A stretch of DNA of 64,000 nt. Source: Symsagittifera roscoffensis. Taxonomy: Eukaryota > Xenacoelomorpha > Acoela > Convolutidae. The notes beneath the pieces were generated by a model. That model made no database searches, was not told the origin of the DNA, and saw nothing but the letters and a program-made list of their open reading frames with translations. Numbering within the stretch: the stretch's first letter is position 1; each line of letters starts with the position of its first letter. The translations under genes and the position numbers were made by a program. The stretch spans positions 18,033,802 to 18,097,801 of the forward strand of contig NC_087064.1 in assembly GCF_963678635.1 (NCBI RefSeq), in the 5' to 3' direction. Positions 11,163 through 23,378 of this stretch are shown here, in pieces.

Positions 11163-11427
11163 CTTCCACTGTCTTAAATAAGGAGCTCCTTCTTCTGTCT
11201 TTGGACTTCTCCCGCTGCTTTCGTTTCTCTTTCTCAACTATTGTGCTTCTGTGTTTCTCTGGTCTAGCTGCTTTTCTCCTCACCAGAACTCTCTTCCGGT
11301 CTAGAGGGTGTCTCTGGCCCAGGTAGTGAAGACAGGGTAACATTAGGAGGGCAAAGATGAGAGGGTGAAAGGTCAAGTGGAAGAAGAATAGCAGATAGTT
11401 GATTGATCCAGCGCCATTCTGTTCCAT
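11163..11427 (-). CDS. TAFA-like protein, exon 1 (copy A): signal/anchor segment and basic region
   Basis: Starts at ATG 11425-11427 (an in-frame TGA lies just upstream) and ends at a strong donor GGAAG|GTAGGC. 265 nt, 88 codons plus one base, joining in phase to exon 2 at 6936. Residues about 11-35 form a hydrophobic helix (YLLFFFHLTF.. ALLMLPCL) fitting a signal peptide or signal anchor. Residues 43-82 are strongly basic (KEKRKQREKSKDRRR), with possible dibasic processing sites. GC content and codon variety contrast with the AT-rich surroundings. Every base of the 265-nt coding exon appears identical in the duplicate copy, while the intron differs. The function is inferred only from the exon 2 similarity: a small secreted or membrane-tethered peptide. 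Confidence 0.55.
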
Positions 11428-14220
11428 GTAATTTTACATCGCTTCATTTGACCACTTAGAAGTCAAATAAACGTGACTTTTGATGCAGCTTTAATTTGCA
11501 ACTGTCGAGACACAAAAAATACTTTGTTTTAAACTGGTCGAGTAAAGTTAGCTTTGGGAGTTTTTTAGTGCCAATTTGGGAATCAAAAACTTCAAAAACC
11601 AAAAAAAAATCTGAAAAAAAAATTTGAAATTTTTTACAATTTTTTCTTTACAAAAAAGTTTTCCAATAGTGCTATAATACTGTGACTGTCGAATATGCCT
11701 ATGTTCTATTTCCTGGTTCATGTCTTTTTTTAATCAAGCCACGTAAAAAAACGACACTAATTTGAATTAACTTGTTTTTGTATTTTTTTAAGACTATGGT
11801 CGGACCCATTCTGTGCTACTTGCACAGTAACGGGCTATCCTTGTTTAGTTTTAGCTTTAACCTCTGTTACTTGCTTTTTTCTTGCGTGCTTTTGTTGCAA
11901 ATGATAATAAGCACAAAGGGAAAGTCTCAAGATACCGGCTACATGATCAGCTCACACTGACTCTCAGGGTAGAGGAATCACTTTTTGGTCATGATATGTT
12001 TACATGGTGACAAAATTGATTGATCTGCATGAGTTAATTGGGAGCTCAATAATCGTGAAAATATAAATAAAAAACACTTACCTGATTTAAAAAACTAACT
12101 TTCAGGTTTATCTCAACTTTAAGAACAGCTTGTGATTGACTTTTTTTGATTAAGAAAACTAGTTTGAAAAAAAAATGAATCAATAGGTAAAGTTTCATTT
12201 CGCTCGGAGCTCTGAAGTTCAAAGCCCACTTTCGAAACCAGAAGTCAATCATGCATTTTGCGACCTTTACATTTTTGCTGTTCAAAAAATAATTTGCCTT
12301 CCTTTTAACAAAGCAAATGAGCAGACATTTATAGCAAAAGTCAGAGCGTGAGCACATTATGAGCGTGAACAAATTCTAAGACTTTTTGCTGGAAAAAACA
12401 AACGAAAATAAATCATCACATGTACATGAGTCTTCACTAAGTTCATTGACCAATTAGCTGGATTTCAACTCGGAACAAGTTTAAGGGCGGCATGACAATT
12501 TGTGTTACAGATAAAGCCTTCAAAGTATCATGCGAGCAGACCCTCAAGCACAGCCAAGATAGTGCCTAGCAGACCCGCTTGGTAAAACGTAGATTCCAGG
12601 TTTGACGTCCACTCCATAACTTTTTTTCAGAAATTACTTTGAATAAAAAACAATTTCGAGCATATATAATCATCACTTTCCTCAAAACTTGGAGCTGAAA
12701 AATCCGAATTTGGCTAGAGTAAATCTATTAACAATGCCTCAATAGTTTGCGCAAACAAAAAATATGTTTGCGAAAACAGAACCCGGAATGACAGGCGCGT
12801 ACAAACATCCCGGGCCATTGAACTCATAAAATAAAACTATACTTCAATTTAAGAGACACTTTCAATGTGCAATGGGGCTGACTTTTCAAGCGAAGATTTA
12901 ATGCAACAAATAAAATTGGTTGCTTCGCAAATAGCCAAGAATGCTCCGACCACTTTCATATACTACAAAAAAAATTTCTAATTTTTCTTTCAAATGGGTG
13001 TTTTTTTTGTACGTGGTGTGACAAAAGAATTACAGGATTGTGTATCAAAACAGATTATTATGCATCATCGAAAACCGTTGTCTTATTAGCAAAAAAAAAC
13101 AATTTTTTAAAGAACATTTGTATTTTATTTCAATAACTTTTTTGAATACAGTTCGGGCAAGGAAGCACTAATCAAAGCTTACAAAATTAGTTTTCATCCT
13201 AGTTAAACTAGTTTTCTGAGCAAAATCGACCAACTACCATAAAACTAACAGTACTCGATCGCTTCACTAGCTCAAAATTAGGCAAAAACTGAAAATTTCA
13301 AACGGTTTTTCTCTTTACTGTGACAACTTTTTGATAACACTTTAATGTCGTTTCATGCACGATTGAAATTTTTTTTTTAATATAATGTATTTCAACCCAT
13401 TCCGATGAGTATATGTGCTACCTGATTTTGCTTGGAAAAACTATAACACATCCGAAGACATAGGCCCTTCCCATTTTCAATCGCCGGAACCAAAACATCT
13501 AAGCTCAGTATCAGATTGACATTCGATAATTTTTTCAGCCATATTCAATTTGTTCATATTGAAAGCCATATTTTCGGCCATCGAGTGTTCCTGATCTTAT
13601 TTTCATACAAGAAAAATTCAAACTTCTCGAGAAAAAATTTTCTGACGACACACCGCACTAAGTTCACAGTGATTCCAATAAAAGCTTTAAACGATGCGTT
13701 TTTTTGAGGAAAAGGTTAAAAAAACTGATGCTCCATTTCCGAAAGCCGATAGATTCTTATTGTGGTAGATACAAAAAAGCGCAATTTGGCTGAAAAAACA
13801 TCCAAATTTATCACACCATAATAAACTATAATGACTAAATTGACTTCAGACACTCAATTGTTTGAAATCGCATCGCATGACTCCTAGTTTGACATAATTC
13901 TTTTACTACCTACTCTCAATTTACAAACTCAAGGAAATTGACCTCTAAAAATAGCACTTACAGCAATTTTTGAATGAATTTACTTTTTTTTCATAAGTTT
14001 TATCTGATAAGAATCATAATTATTTGCTGTTGTTTTACAAGTCATTGAATTCTAAACTTTTATAATCTTCAATGTAAATAGTCGTTTTACCAAAAACGAA
14101 CATAGCCAACTAACAGTTGAAAAAGAGTCAATGAACACAATTAAATAAAAAAAACTGAATTTCAAAAAAAATAGATACCTTTAAAAATTGATCAAAGAAA
14201 CCAATGATATTTAACAAAAA

Positions 14221-14690
14221 AGCCAACAGAGTTGGAAAAGAGTCAATGAACGCCAGTAAACAGAAAAAATACATCTTATCATTATTTTATAAATCTCACC
14301 TTTTGAATTTCAAAGAAAAAATTAATGGCCTTAAAGCTCTTTGCATGTCTAGAACAAATTATGATTGGGCATTTTTTCGACACAATTGACCCTTTTTGAG
14401 AAAACTGGATCAATCGGCAAATTTTTCATTTGTCTGGGAAATCTGAAAATTAAATTTCATTTTCGAAAAACCAATCACGTTTTTCGTGATATTTTTTCCT
14501 TTTGCTGTTCGTCAGTGGAGCTTGCCTTCCGTTTCCTTAAGGAAACGACCTGAACTTAAGCAAAAGTCAAAAAATGCGAAAAAGTAAATTTGATCCTGAA
14601 TAAATTTAGATTTTTCCTGAAAAAAACCAAAACTAAAATCATCGAGACATATATAATGGTCTGAACTACGTTATTTGTCTCTTTAATTAT
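14221..14690. mobile_element. MITE-like element bounded by GTCAATGAAC repeats (family C)
   Basis: Left end agccaacagagttggaaaag then agtcaatgaacgc; right end gtctgaactacgttatttgtctc, its degenerate inverse. The interior ('gcctt..ttt..agcaaa', 'acatatataa') is shared with the other family members. Duplicated with the 8-kb unit (about 22260-22730). Confidence 0.55.
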
Positions 14691-15006
14691 CCGATTAGCA
14701 AAAATTTTCATTTAAAACTCACAAAATTGTTTCTGTTATTTAAACATTAACAAGTTCTTAAGTACTTTATTTGAATCCCAACCGAAACTTTTTTAAACAA
14801 CAGACTGTTTTACAACACAGGCGAAGATGAAAATCGCAATACAAACGAAAAACGGCAAATGGCCCCTGAAATTTAAAATGGCAATAACTTTTTTTGACTT
14901 TCACAGATGCTTTAGTAGCAAATACGAGGCAGCAGTGAATGTCTGCTGATTCAGAAGATCTTAACATTCGGTTTAAAACGTAAGTAAGCCAACATAAATT
15001 CTGGCA

Positions 15007-15336
15007 GTGTCAATGAACAAGAAAAAGGCAGAAAAAAATTATTGATCGTGTTTTCAAGATTTTTTTTGACAAGATTAATTTTGGAAAAAAAGTACATCAC
15101 GCAGATGCTCGTTGATTTCTAAGAATAATTTCTGACAGAAACTTTCTTCATAAAATAAACTTAGAGAAAACAAGGCCACAGGGCAAATTTTAATTCATTC
15201 ACGTTTTTTCGCACCCTTTCATCTTGCTTAATCGGAGAGCGTGGATTGCCTTCATTTTAGCAAATGATTTTGGTTTGAACTAAGAAAGAACAAAACCACA
15301 CGGCTCAATAAGTGTGTTCACTATGTTCATTGACAC
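15007..15336. mobile_element. MITE-like element, family C, perfect 12-bp terminal inverted repeats
   Basis: GTGTCAATGAAC at 15007-15018 and GTTCATTGACAC at 15325-15336 are exact inverse complements. The interior carries the family word 'gccttcattttagcaaatga'. No coding capacity. The same element is at 23049-23378 in copy 2. Confidence 0.7.
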
Positions 15337-17770
15337 ATAATAATCAGACACATCTTTACACTGCAGAAAACGTGCTAACTACATCGGAAAAAATGACAGA
15401 TTGTTTTATAACAGTTTCGGCAAGCTCTGCCTATGTCAAAATGCGTAAATTGCATTGAACAGATAATGATGGTATTGGCTAACTTTGAGTAAACTGTCGT
15501 TGTGCGTCTGACAAAAATGTGGCCTTAGAGTGTGGGCGAATTACTTTCGTAAAAAAAATTGATAAAAAAACTTTAATTAAACTAGAATATATACAAACTA
15601 AACGGTTAGAACTCCTTTGATTCAATCATTATTAACAAAATTAATGTTGAATGAATAAAAACTATTGCACTTTGTAAGTTATAAAAAAATACTGAAAAGA
15701 GACTGCACATACGATAGGACTGATTTGATTGACGGGATTTTTTTAGTTTGAGCTTCAAAAATGCGTACATTAAATGCGTACAGTAAATCATGCAGTTGGA
15801 TTGGAACCTGATTTGGCATGTGAATTTAAATGCCAATTATAAACATTTGTTGACATAGTAAACTTTTTAAAATTGATTTTTTTTTGCAAGCTGAAGCAAA
15901 AGGGAAAGCTAAATGATGATATTCAGAGACCATTAGAAACTATTGAGAAATAGCACATCATGATAATCGGTTTATAATACGGGGTTGAATAGATTGTGAC
16001 CATGTTATTTAATAAGCCGTTTAAAGAAACGAAACTGCTCAAATAACAGAAGCGTTAGTAGAGAATATAATTTTTCTGCTTCAAGATTTTACTGTTTTTT
16101 TGGGCCTGCAAATTTACTTTTTCCATTCAATAAGTTTACGCAATTTACCCGGTGACTAGATTCATTATAATTTTTTTAATGATTTTTTTTAAAAGAAGTG
16201 CCAAAAACGGCAAAAAAAACGCACGAAAATTAAAAAAAAAGAACTTCGAATGTTTAAAAAACCAAATACTACCCGATTCGCACCCTATCTTCGGAGCAAC
16301 AGTCAAATGTCCTGGTCCTTTTTAAGCGTTCACTACTTACCAATACTGGTTTTGAAATAAAAGTCAGAAGAAAAATGAAAGTTTCGGTCAATAGAAAACC
16401 TTATATCTTTTACACTGCAGTGGCAAAACAAAAAATCTTGCGGCAGATAAAATTAGTAGTCTATTAAAGGGGAGCGTTTTCATAATAAAAATTAATGCTT
16501 CAAAGCTATGTTATTTTTTAACGCATATTGTGATTTACCTAATCATTTTCTGCAAAAATCATAAGAAGGGACAAAAAATATGAAAAAAAAACTTTCAAAA
16601 CCTGTTTGTTTAAAGCTCCAATTGAAAAATCTTAAACAGTTTTTGCAAAAACTGCTAAACCGCGCGAAAAAAATTGATCTCAAGTTGCATCTCTGCATAA
16701 AGAAATGAAAATTACTTTTATATTCCGGATCAACAATGTACGAAATTAATTCCTCTGATATAAGAGGCTCCCTTCGCTGTCTATCGAATTTAATTTTTTT
16801 TTCGTTATATAACGTCATAACGTGTTGTTTTCACACAAGGAAAAATATTAAGGTTTCAAAGAGATTTTTTTTTGAGTTTTTAATATTATTTGGTTCTTCT
16901 CCGGTATAATGAGCTAGTGATCAAAAAAAATTATTATGATTGCTTTTTAGTTGAGAGCCAGCTAGTTTGAGGGTACTATTAAGACTGAACGCTATCTAAT
17001 TCCTATGACGTAATTGAGAGGAACTTCGGATTTTCCGCGTAACATAAACTAGGCTTCGCTAGTTGTAGTCGAGCAACCGTTACTTGAACTTCAATGAAGT
17101 CTTTTTGTGCAGCGTTGAGAAATGGTTTTAAATTTAGTCGTTTTTGATAGAGTTCATAGGGCGACATTTTGTCAGTTTTCTTCTTAGTCTACCGAATTAG
17201 AATGTCGTTTCAATTCAGTTTATTATTTATACATTTCAGCTATTATTAACTAAACTAGTGGAAAAAATTTTGCTCAGATTTTGTGTTTCACTCTGGAAAG
17301 CCTTTTTTAAAGACCATTTTTGACAACTATGAATTTAAAAAAAATTATTATGCCAGTGAAAAATCTCCAATCTGCAAAAGAATCAAAATATTAAAGATTA
17401 GCCAGTTTATTCTTTCTCTGATAAAAAACAATTGTCACTATTCGCAAAAAATTTGCCAACCGCGTGAAATTGTAAGAAACCAGCTTAATTCAGAATTTTT
17501 TTAAAATATCTGGACTATTTTCAGCTCAATAGAAATCACACATAGTTGTAGATGAACCTCAAGCTTTCCTGAGCCTCAAATTACATAGATTGGGCCAAAT
17601 TAAGTAAATATTGGAAGATTTAAACCGATCATTTTATGAACAAACAGTTCAAACCTCTATGTAACATAATTTCTATTATTGAAATTTATGAAAAATAACA
17701 ATATTATCTGCCCCAGAATGACCAAGTCAAGATCCTCCACCCCAGCATTTAACTTGAATTAAGTTTGCTA

Positions 17771-18360
17771 CAGTGCTGATTTAAATTAACCGGACAAAAC
17801 GCGTTAAACTTGAAATTTAAAACGCGTTTTTCTCAAATTGGGTCGAATTTAGGAGAAAAACTTATGAAGACAAAACTTGCTCAAAATTTTAGCAGAATTA
17901 TTATGGTGTAATTTGTTTTGAGAAATTCGGGCCCAAAATTTTACCCCAAAAATTGGTCATTTTGGCTTTTCGTAGTTAATCAAAAATTACGCCAAAAGCA
18001 CCCAGTCGATCACAGACATAATTAGATCAAAATGAGCCCCTTAAGTAGTCCAACAAACTTTAAGAAGATTATATTCCCCAAAAAATTGTTATTTATTAAT
18101 TTATTTTTGTTTGATAGACAAAACGGTCGTTTTACTATAAAATACCAACTTTTTATTTAAAAACAACTTTTAAACGGTTTGCAAAATTTTTTTGGAGAAT
18201 ATACCCTTTTGGGCCCGAATTTCGCAAAACACATTACACCATATTAGTTCTGCTAAAATTTAAAGCAAGTTTTGTCTTCTAAACTCAACCCAGTTTGAGA
18301 AAAACGCGTTTTAAATTTCAAGTTTAACGCGTTTTGTCCGGTTAATTTAAATCAGCACTG
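17771..18360. mobile_element. Tc1/mariner-type foldback MITE, copy 2
   Basis: Same element as 9653-10241, with CAGTGCTG/CAGCACTG tips and TA on both sides. Present through the segmental duplication, not through separate transposition. Confidence 0.85.
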
Positions 18361-18438
18361 TATGAGCTGCAAAAAGTGCTCGATTAGGATTGGCTGAAAA
18401 TTCCAGCTTAGAATCAAGCTTGAAAACAATTTATTATT

Positions 18439-19006
18439 ACACAGAGGCGAAGCTGCGCTTCAAAAACACTTGCAAGAACACGACCAAAAAGTAACTCTAT
18501 CAAGTACAATAGTAGAAAAAAGCCTCGAGTTGACAAAAACTCAGCTACATTATGAATTCGAATCTGCGACCTACTGCAATCAAGAGGTTTTGAGTCTCAC
18601 GCACTTGAGTCTCATCCACTCAGCCACGCAAATTTGAATACACTTATATGAATATAACAAACTGACGGAATCTACACTAACTGTGCATGTACCAAATTGT
18701 AACACATAAAGCCACATTATGTATGAATTATGCATTTCAAAAAATTGTGAGGTATATTGAGTTAGAAAATTTCTGAAATTGAGTTTTCATTAATCGCATA
18801 TTGTTTGAAACAAATCACTTTTTTCGGTTCATTTGATGAATTAAAAATGCATCAATTGTGTTAAGTTATAACTATTCGAATGTCGAAGCACATGCTATCA
18901 AAAAGCTGTAAAGGTGCCCCACCACTATTTGGGTGACGCGCCAATTTTTGCGACTTAGGTTGGGAAAAAAAGGTTCGTTCTATTACACTCGCTTCGCAAG
19001 TGTAAT
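18439..19006 (-). repeat. Hairpin-bounded tRNA-like element, family T1, copy 2
   Basis: Same as 10320-10979 but with about 100 bp removed right after the tRNA-like module (18554-18629). Both terminal hairpins remain. Confidence 0.65.
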
Positions 19007-19188
19007 TGTAAAATAACATCTCCCTCTACTTTTGGGATGTTAATAAGCTTGAAATATTCTAATCGTTGCAACTGGTCTGGACGTTTTTTTTACTATAGTT
19101 TTACGTGTGTACAACTAGAAGTTTCAGGAGTTACTTATCTATATTTCAGTCCCCTCCGGGGTCTGAAAAAAGCAATAAATCAGCCTAC

Positions 19189-19453
19189 CTTCCACTGTCT
19201 TAAATAAGGAGCTCCTTCTTCTGTCTTTGGACTTCTCCCGCTGCTTTCGTTTCTCTTTCTCAACTATTGTGCTTCTGTGTTTCTCTGGTCTAGCTGCTTT
19301 TCTCCTCACCAGAACTCTCTTCCGGTCTAGAGGGTGTCTCTGGCCCAGGTAGTGAAGACAGGGTAACATTAGGAGGGCAAAGATGAGAGGGTGAAAGGTC
19401 AAGTGGAAGAAGAATAGCAGATAGTTGATTGATCCAGCGCCATTCTGTTCCAT
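19189..19453 (-). CDS. TAFA-like protein, exon 1 (copy B, duplicated alternative first exon)
   Basis: The 265-nt exon is the same as 11163-11427, with the same ATG context and donor (GGAAG|GTAGGC). It lies 8 kb further upstream in the transcription direction. Either copy could be spliced to the single exon 2 at 6665-6936, because start, frame and donor are intact in both. The reading differs only after the donor, from a one-base indel in the intron. Whether both are transcribed cannot be seen. Confidence 0.5.
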
Positions 19454-22400
19454 GTAATTTTACATCGCTTCATTTGACCACTTAGAAGTCAAATAAACGT
19501 GACTTTTGATGCAGCTTTAATTTGCAACTGTCGAGACACAAAAAATACTTTGTTTTAAACTGGTCGAGTAAAGTTAGCTTTGGGAGTTTTTTAGTACCAA
19601 TTTGGGAATCAAAAACTTCAAAAATCAAAAAAAAATGTGAAAAAAAAATTTGAAATTTTTTACAATTTTTTATTTAGTTTTTCTATACAAAAAAGTTTTC
19701 CAATAGTGCTATAATACTGTGACTGTCGAATATGCCTATGTTCTATTTCCTGGTTCAGGTCTTTTTTTATCAAGCCACGTAAAAAAACGACACTAATTTG
19801 AATTAACTTGTTTTTGTATTTTTTAAGACTATGGTCGGACCCATTCTGTGCTACTTGCACAGTAACGGGCTATCCTTGTTTAGTTTTAGCTTTAACCTCT
19901 GTTACTTGCTTTTTTCTTGCGTGCTTTTGTTGCAAATGATAATAAGCACAAAGGGAAAGTCTCAAGATACCGGCTACATGATCAGCTCACACTGACTCTC
20001 AGGGTAGAGGAATCACTTTTTGGTCATGATATGTATACATAGCGACAAAATTGATTGATCTGCATGAGTTAATTGGGAGCTCAATAATCGTGAAAATATA
20101 AATAAAAAACACTTAACTGATTTAAAAAACTAACTTTCAGGTTTATCTCAACTTTAAGAACAGCTTGTTATTGACTTTTTTGATTAAGAAAACTAGTTTG
20201 AAAAAAAAAATGATTCAATAGGTAAAGTTTCATTTCGCTGGGAGCTCTGAAGTTCAAAGCCCACTTTCGAAACCAGAAGTCAATCATGCATTTGGCGACC
20301 TTTACATTTTTGCTGTTCAAAAAATAATTTGCCTTCCTTTTAACAAAGCAAATGAGCAGACATTTATAGCAAAAGTCAGAGCGTGAGCACATTATGAACG
20401 TGAACAAATTCTAAGACTTTTTACTGGAAAAAACAAACGAAAATAAATCATCACGACATGTACATGAGTCTTCACTAAGGTCATTGACCAATTAGCTGGA
20501 TTTCAACTCGGAACAAGTTTAAGGGCGGCATGACAATTTGTGTTACAGATAAAGCCTTCAAAGTATCATGCGAGCAGACCCTCAAGCACAGGCAAGATAG
20601 TGCCTAGCAGACCCGCTTGGTAAAACGTAGATTCCAGGTTTGACGTCCACTCCATAACTTTCTTTCAGAAATTACTTTGAATAAAAAACAATTTCGAGCA
20701 TATATAATCATCACTTTCCTCAATACTTGGAGCTGAAAAATCCAAATTTGGCTAGAGTAAATCTATTAACAATGCCTCAATAGTTTGCGCAAACAAAAAA
20801 TATGTTTGCGAAAACAGAACCCGTAATCACAGGCTGGTACAAACATCCCGGGCCATTGCACTCAATAAAATAAAACTATACTTCAATTTAAGAGACACTT
20901 TCAATGTGCAATGGGGCTGACTTTTCAAGCGAAGATTTAATGCAACAAATAAAGTTGGTTGCTTCGCAAATAGCCAAGAATGCTCCGACCACTTTCATAT
21001 ACTACAAAAAAAATTTCTAATTTTTTCTTTCAAATGGGTGTTTTTTTTGTACGTGGTGTGACACAAGAATTACAGGATTGTGTATCAATACAGATTATTA
21101 TGCATCATCGAAAACCGTTGTCTTATTAGCAAAAAAAACAACAATTTTTTTAAGACCATTTGTATTTTATTTCAATAACTTTTTTGAATACAGTTCGGGC
21201 AAGGAAGCACTAATCAAAGCTTACAAAATTAGTTTTCATCCTAGTTAAACTAGTTTTCTGAGCAAAATCGACCAACTACCATAAAACTAACAGTACTCGA
21301 TCGCTTCACTAGCTCAAAATTAGGCAAAAACTGAAAATTTCAAACGGTTTTTCTCTTTACTGTGACAACTTTTTGATAACACTTTAATGTCGTTTCATGC
21401 ACGATTGAAATTTTTTTTTTAATATAATGTATTTCAACCCATTCCGATGAGTATATGTGCTACCTGATTTTGCTTGGAAAAACTATAACACATCCGAAGA
21501 CATAGGCCCTTCCCATTTTCAATCGCCGGAACCAAAACATCTAAGCTCAGTATCAGATTGACATTCGATAATTTTTTCAGCCATATTCAATTTGTTCATA
21601 TTGAAAGCCATATTTTCGGCCATCGAGTGTTCCTGATCTTATTTTCATACAAGAAAAATTCAAACTTCTCGAGAAAAAATTTTCTGACGACACACCGCAC
21701 TAAGTTCACAGTGATTCCAATAAAAGCTTTAAACGATGCGTTTTTTTGAGGAAAAGGTTAAAAAAACTGATGCTCCATTTGCGAAAGCCGATAGATTCTT
21801 ATTGTGGTAGATACAAAAAAGCGCAATTTGGCTGAAAAAACATCCAAATTTATCACACCATAATAAACTATAATGACTAAATTGACTTCAGACACTCAAT
21901 TGTTTGAAATCGCATCGCATGACTCCTAGTTTGACATAATTCTTTTTACTACCTACTCTCAATTTACAAACTCAAGGAAATTGACCTCTAAAAATAGCAC
22001 TTACAGCAATTTTTGAATGAATTTACTTTTTTTTCATAAGTTTTATCTGATAAGAATCATAATTATTTGCTGTTGTTTTACAAGTCATTGAATTCTAAAC
22101 TTTTATAATCTTCAATGTAAATAGTCGTTTTACCAAAAACGAACATAGCCAACTAACAGTTGAAAAAGAGTCAATGAACACAATTAAATAAAAAAAACTG
22201 AATTTCAAAAAAAATAGATACCTTTAAAAATTGATCAAAGAAACCAATGATATTTAAAAAAAAGCCAACAGAGTTGGAAAAGAGTCAATGAACGCCAGTA
22301 AACAGAAAAAATACATCTTATCATTATTTTATAAATCTCACCTTTTGAATTTCAAAGAAAAAATTAATGGCCTTAAAGCTCTTTGCATGTCTAGAACAAA

Positions 22401-23048
22401 TTATGATTGGGCATTTTTTCGACACAATTGACCCTTTTTGAGAAAACTGGATCAATCGGCAAATTTTTCATTTGTCTGGGAAATCTGAAAATTAAATTTC
22501 ATTTTCGAAAAACCAATCACGTTTTTCGTGATATTTTTTCCTTTTGCTGTTCGTCAGTGGAGCTTGCCTTCCGTTTCCTTAAGGAAACGACCTGAACTTA
22601 AGCAAAAGTCAAAAAATGCGAAAAAGTAAATTTGATCCTGAATAAATTTAGATTTTTCCTGAAAAAAACCAAAACTAAAATCATCGAGACATATATAATG
22701 GTCTGAACTACGTTATTTGTCTCTTTAATTATCCGATTAGCAAAAATTTTCATTTAAAACTCACAAAATTGTTTCTGTTATTTAAACATTAACAAGTTCT
22801 TAAGTACTTTATTTGAATCCCAACCGAAACTTTTTTAAACAACAGACTGTTTTACAACACAGGCGAAGATGAAAATCGCAATACAAACGAAAAACGGCAA
22901 ATGGCCCCTGAAATTTAAAATGGCAATAACTTTTTTTGACTTTCACAGATGCTTTAGTAGCAAATACGAGGCAGCAGTGAATGTCTGCTGATTCAGAAGA
23001 TCTTAACATTCGGTTTAAAACGTAAGTAAGCCAACATAAATTCTGGCA

Positions 23049-23378
23049 GTGTCAATGAACAAGAAAAAGGCAGAAAAAAATTATTGATCGTGTTTTCAAG
23101 ATTTTTTTTGACAAGATTAATTTTGGAAAAAAAGTACATCACGCAGATGCTCGTTGATTTCTAAGAATAATTTCTGACAGAAACTTTCTTCATAAAATAA
23201 ACTTAGAGAAAACAAGGCCACAGGGCAAATTTTAATTCATTCACGTTTTTTCGCACCCTTTCATCTTGCTTAATCGGAGAGCGTGGATTGCCTTCATTTT
23301 AGCAAATGATTTTGGTTTGAACTAAGAAAGAACAAAACCACACGGCTCAATAAGTGTGTTCACTATGTTCATTGACAC
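23049..23378. mobile_element. Family C element, copy 2
   Basis: Duplicate of 15007-15336, again with perfect GTGTCAATGAAC/GTTCATTGACAC ends. Confidence 0.7.

Larger units (their letters stand above)
8380..16505. repeat. 8.1-kb tandem segmental duplication, copy 1
   Basis: The stretch from ctatgttattttttaacgc (8380) to attaatgcttcaaag (16505) is repeated head-to-tail immediately after it. Spot comparison shows very high identity. Differences are single bases, homopolymer lengths, and a ~103-bp segment (about 10513-10615) missing from copy 2 at a 'caa' microhomology. Contains exon 1 of the TAFA-like gene, a mariner-type MITE, a hairpin-bounded tRNA-like element and two GTCAATGAAC-bounded elements. 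Confidence 0.95.

Noticed and set aside
12046-12372. Minus-strand 108-codon open frame in the duplicated unit
   Set aside because: Frame is broken in the second copy (20168-20407) by indels, and it overlaps a family C-like repeat, so there is no sign of constraint.
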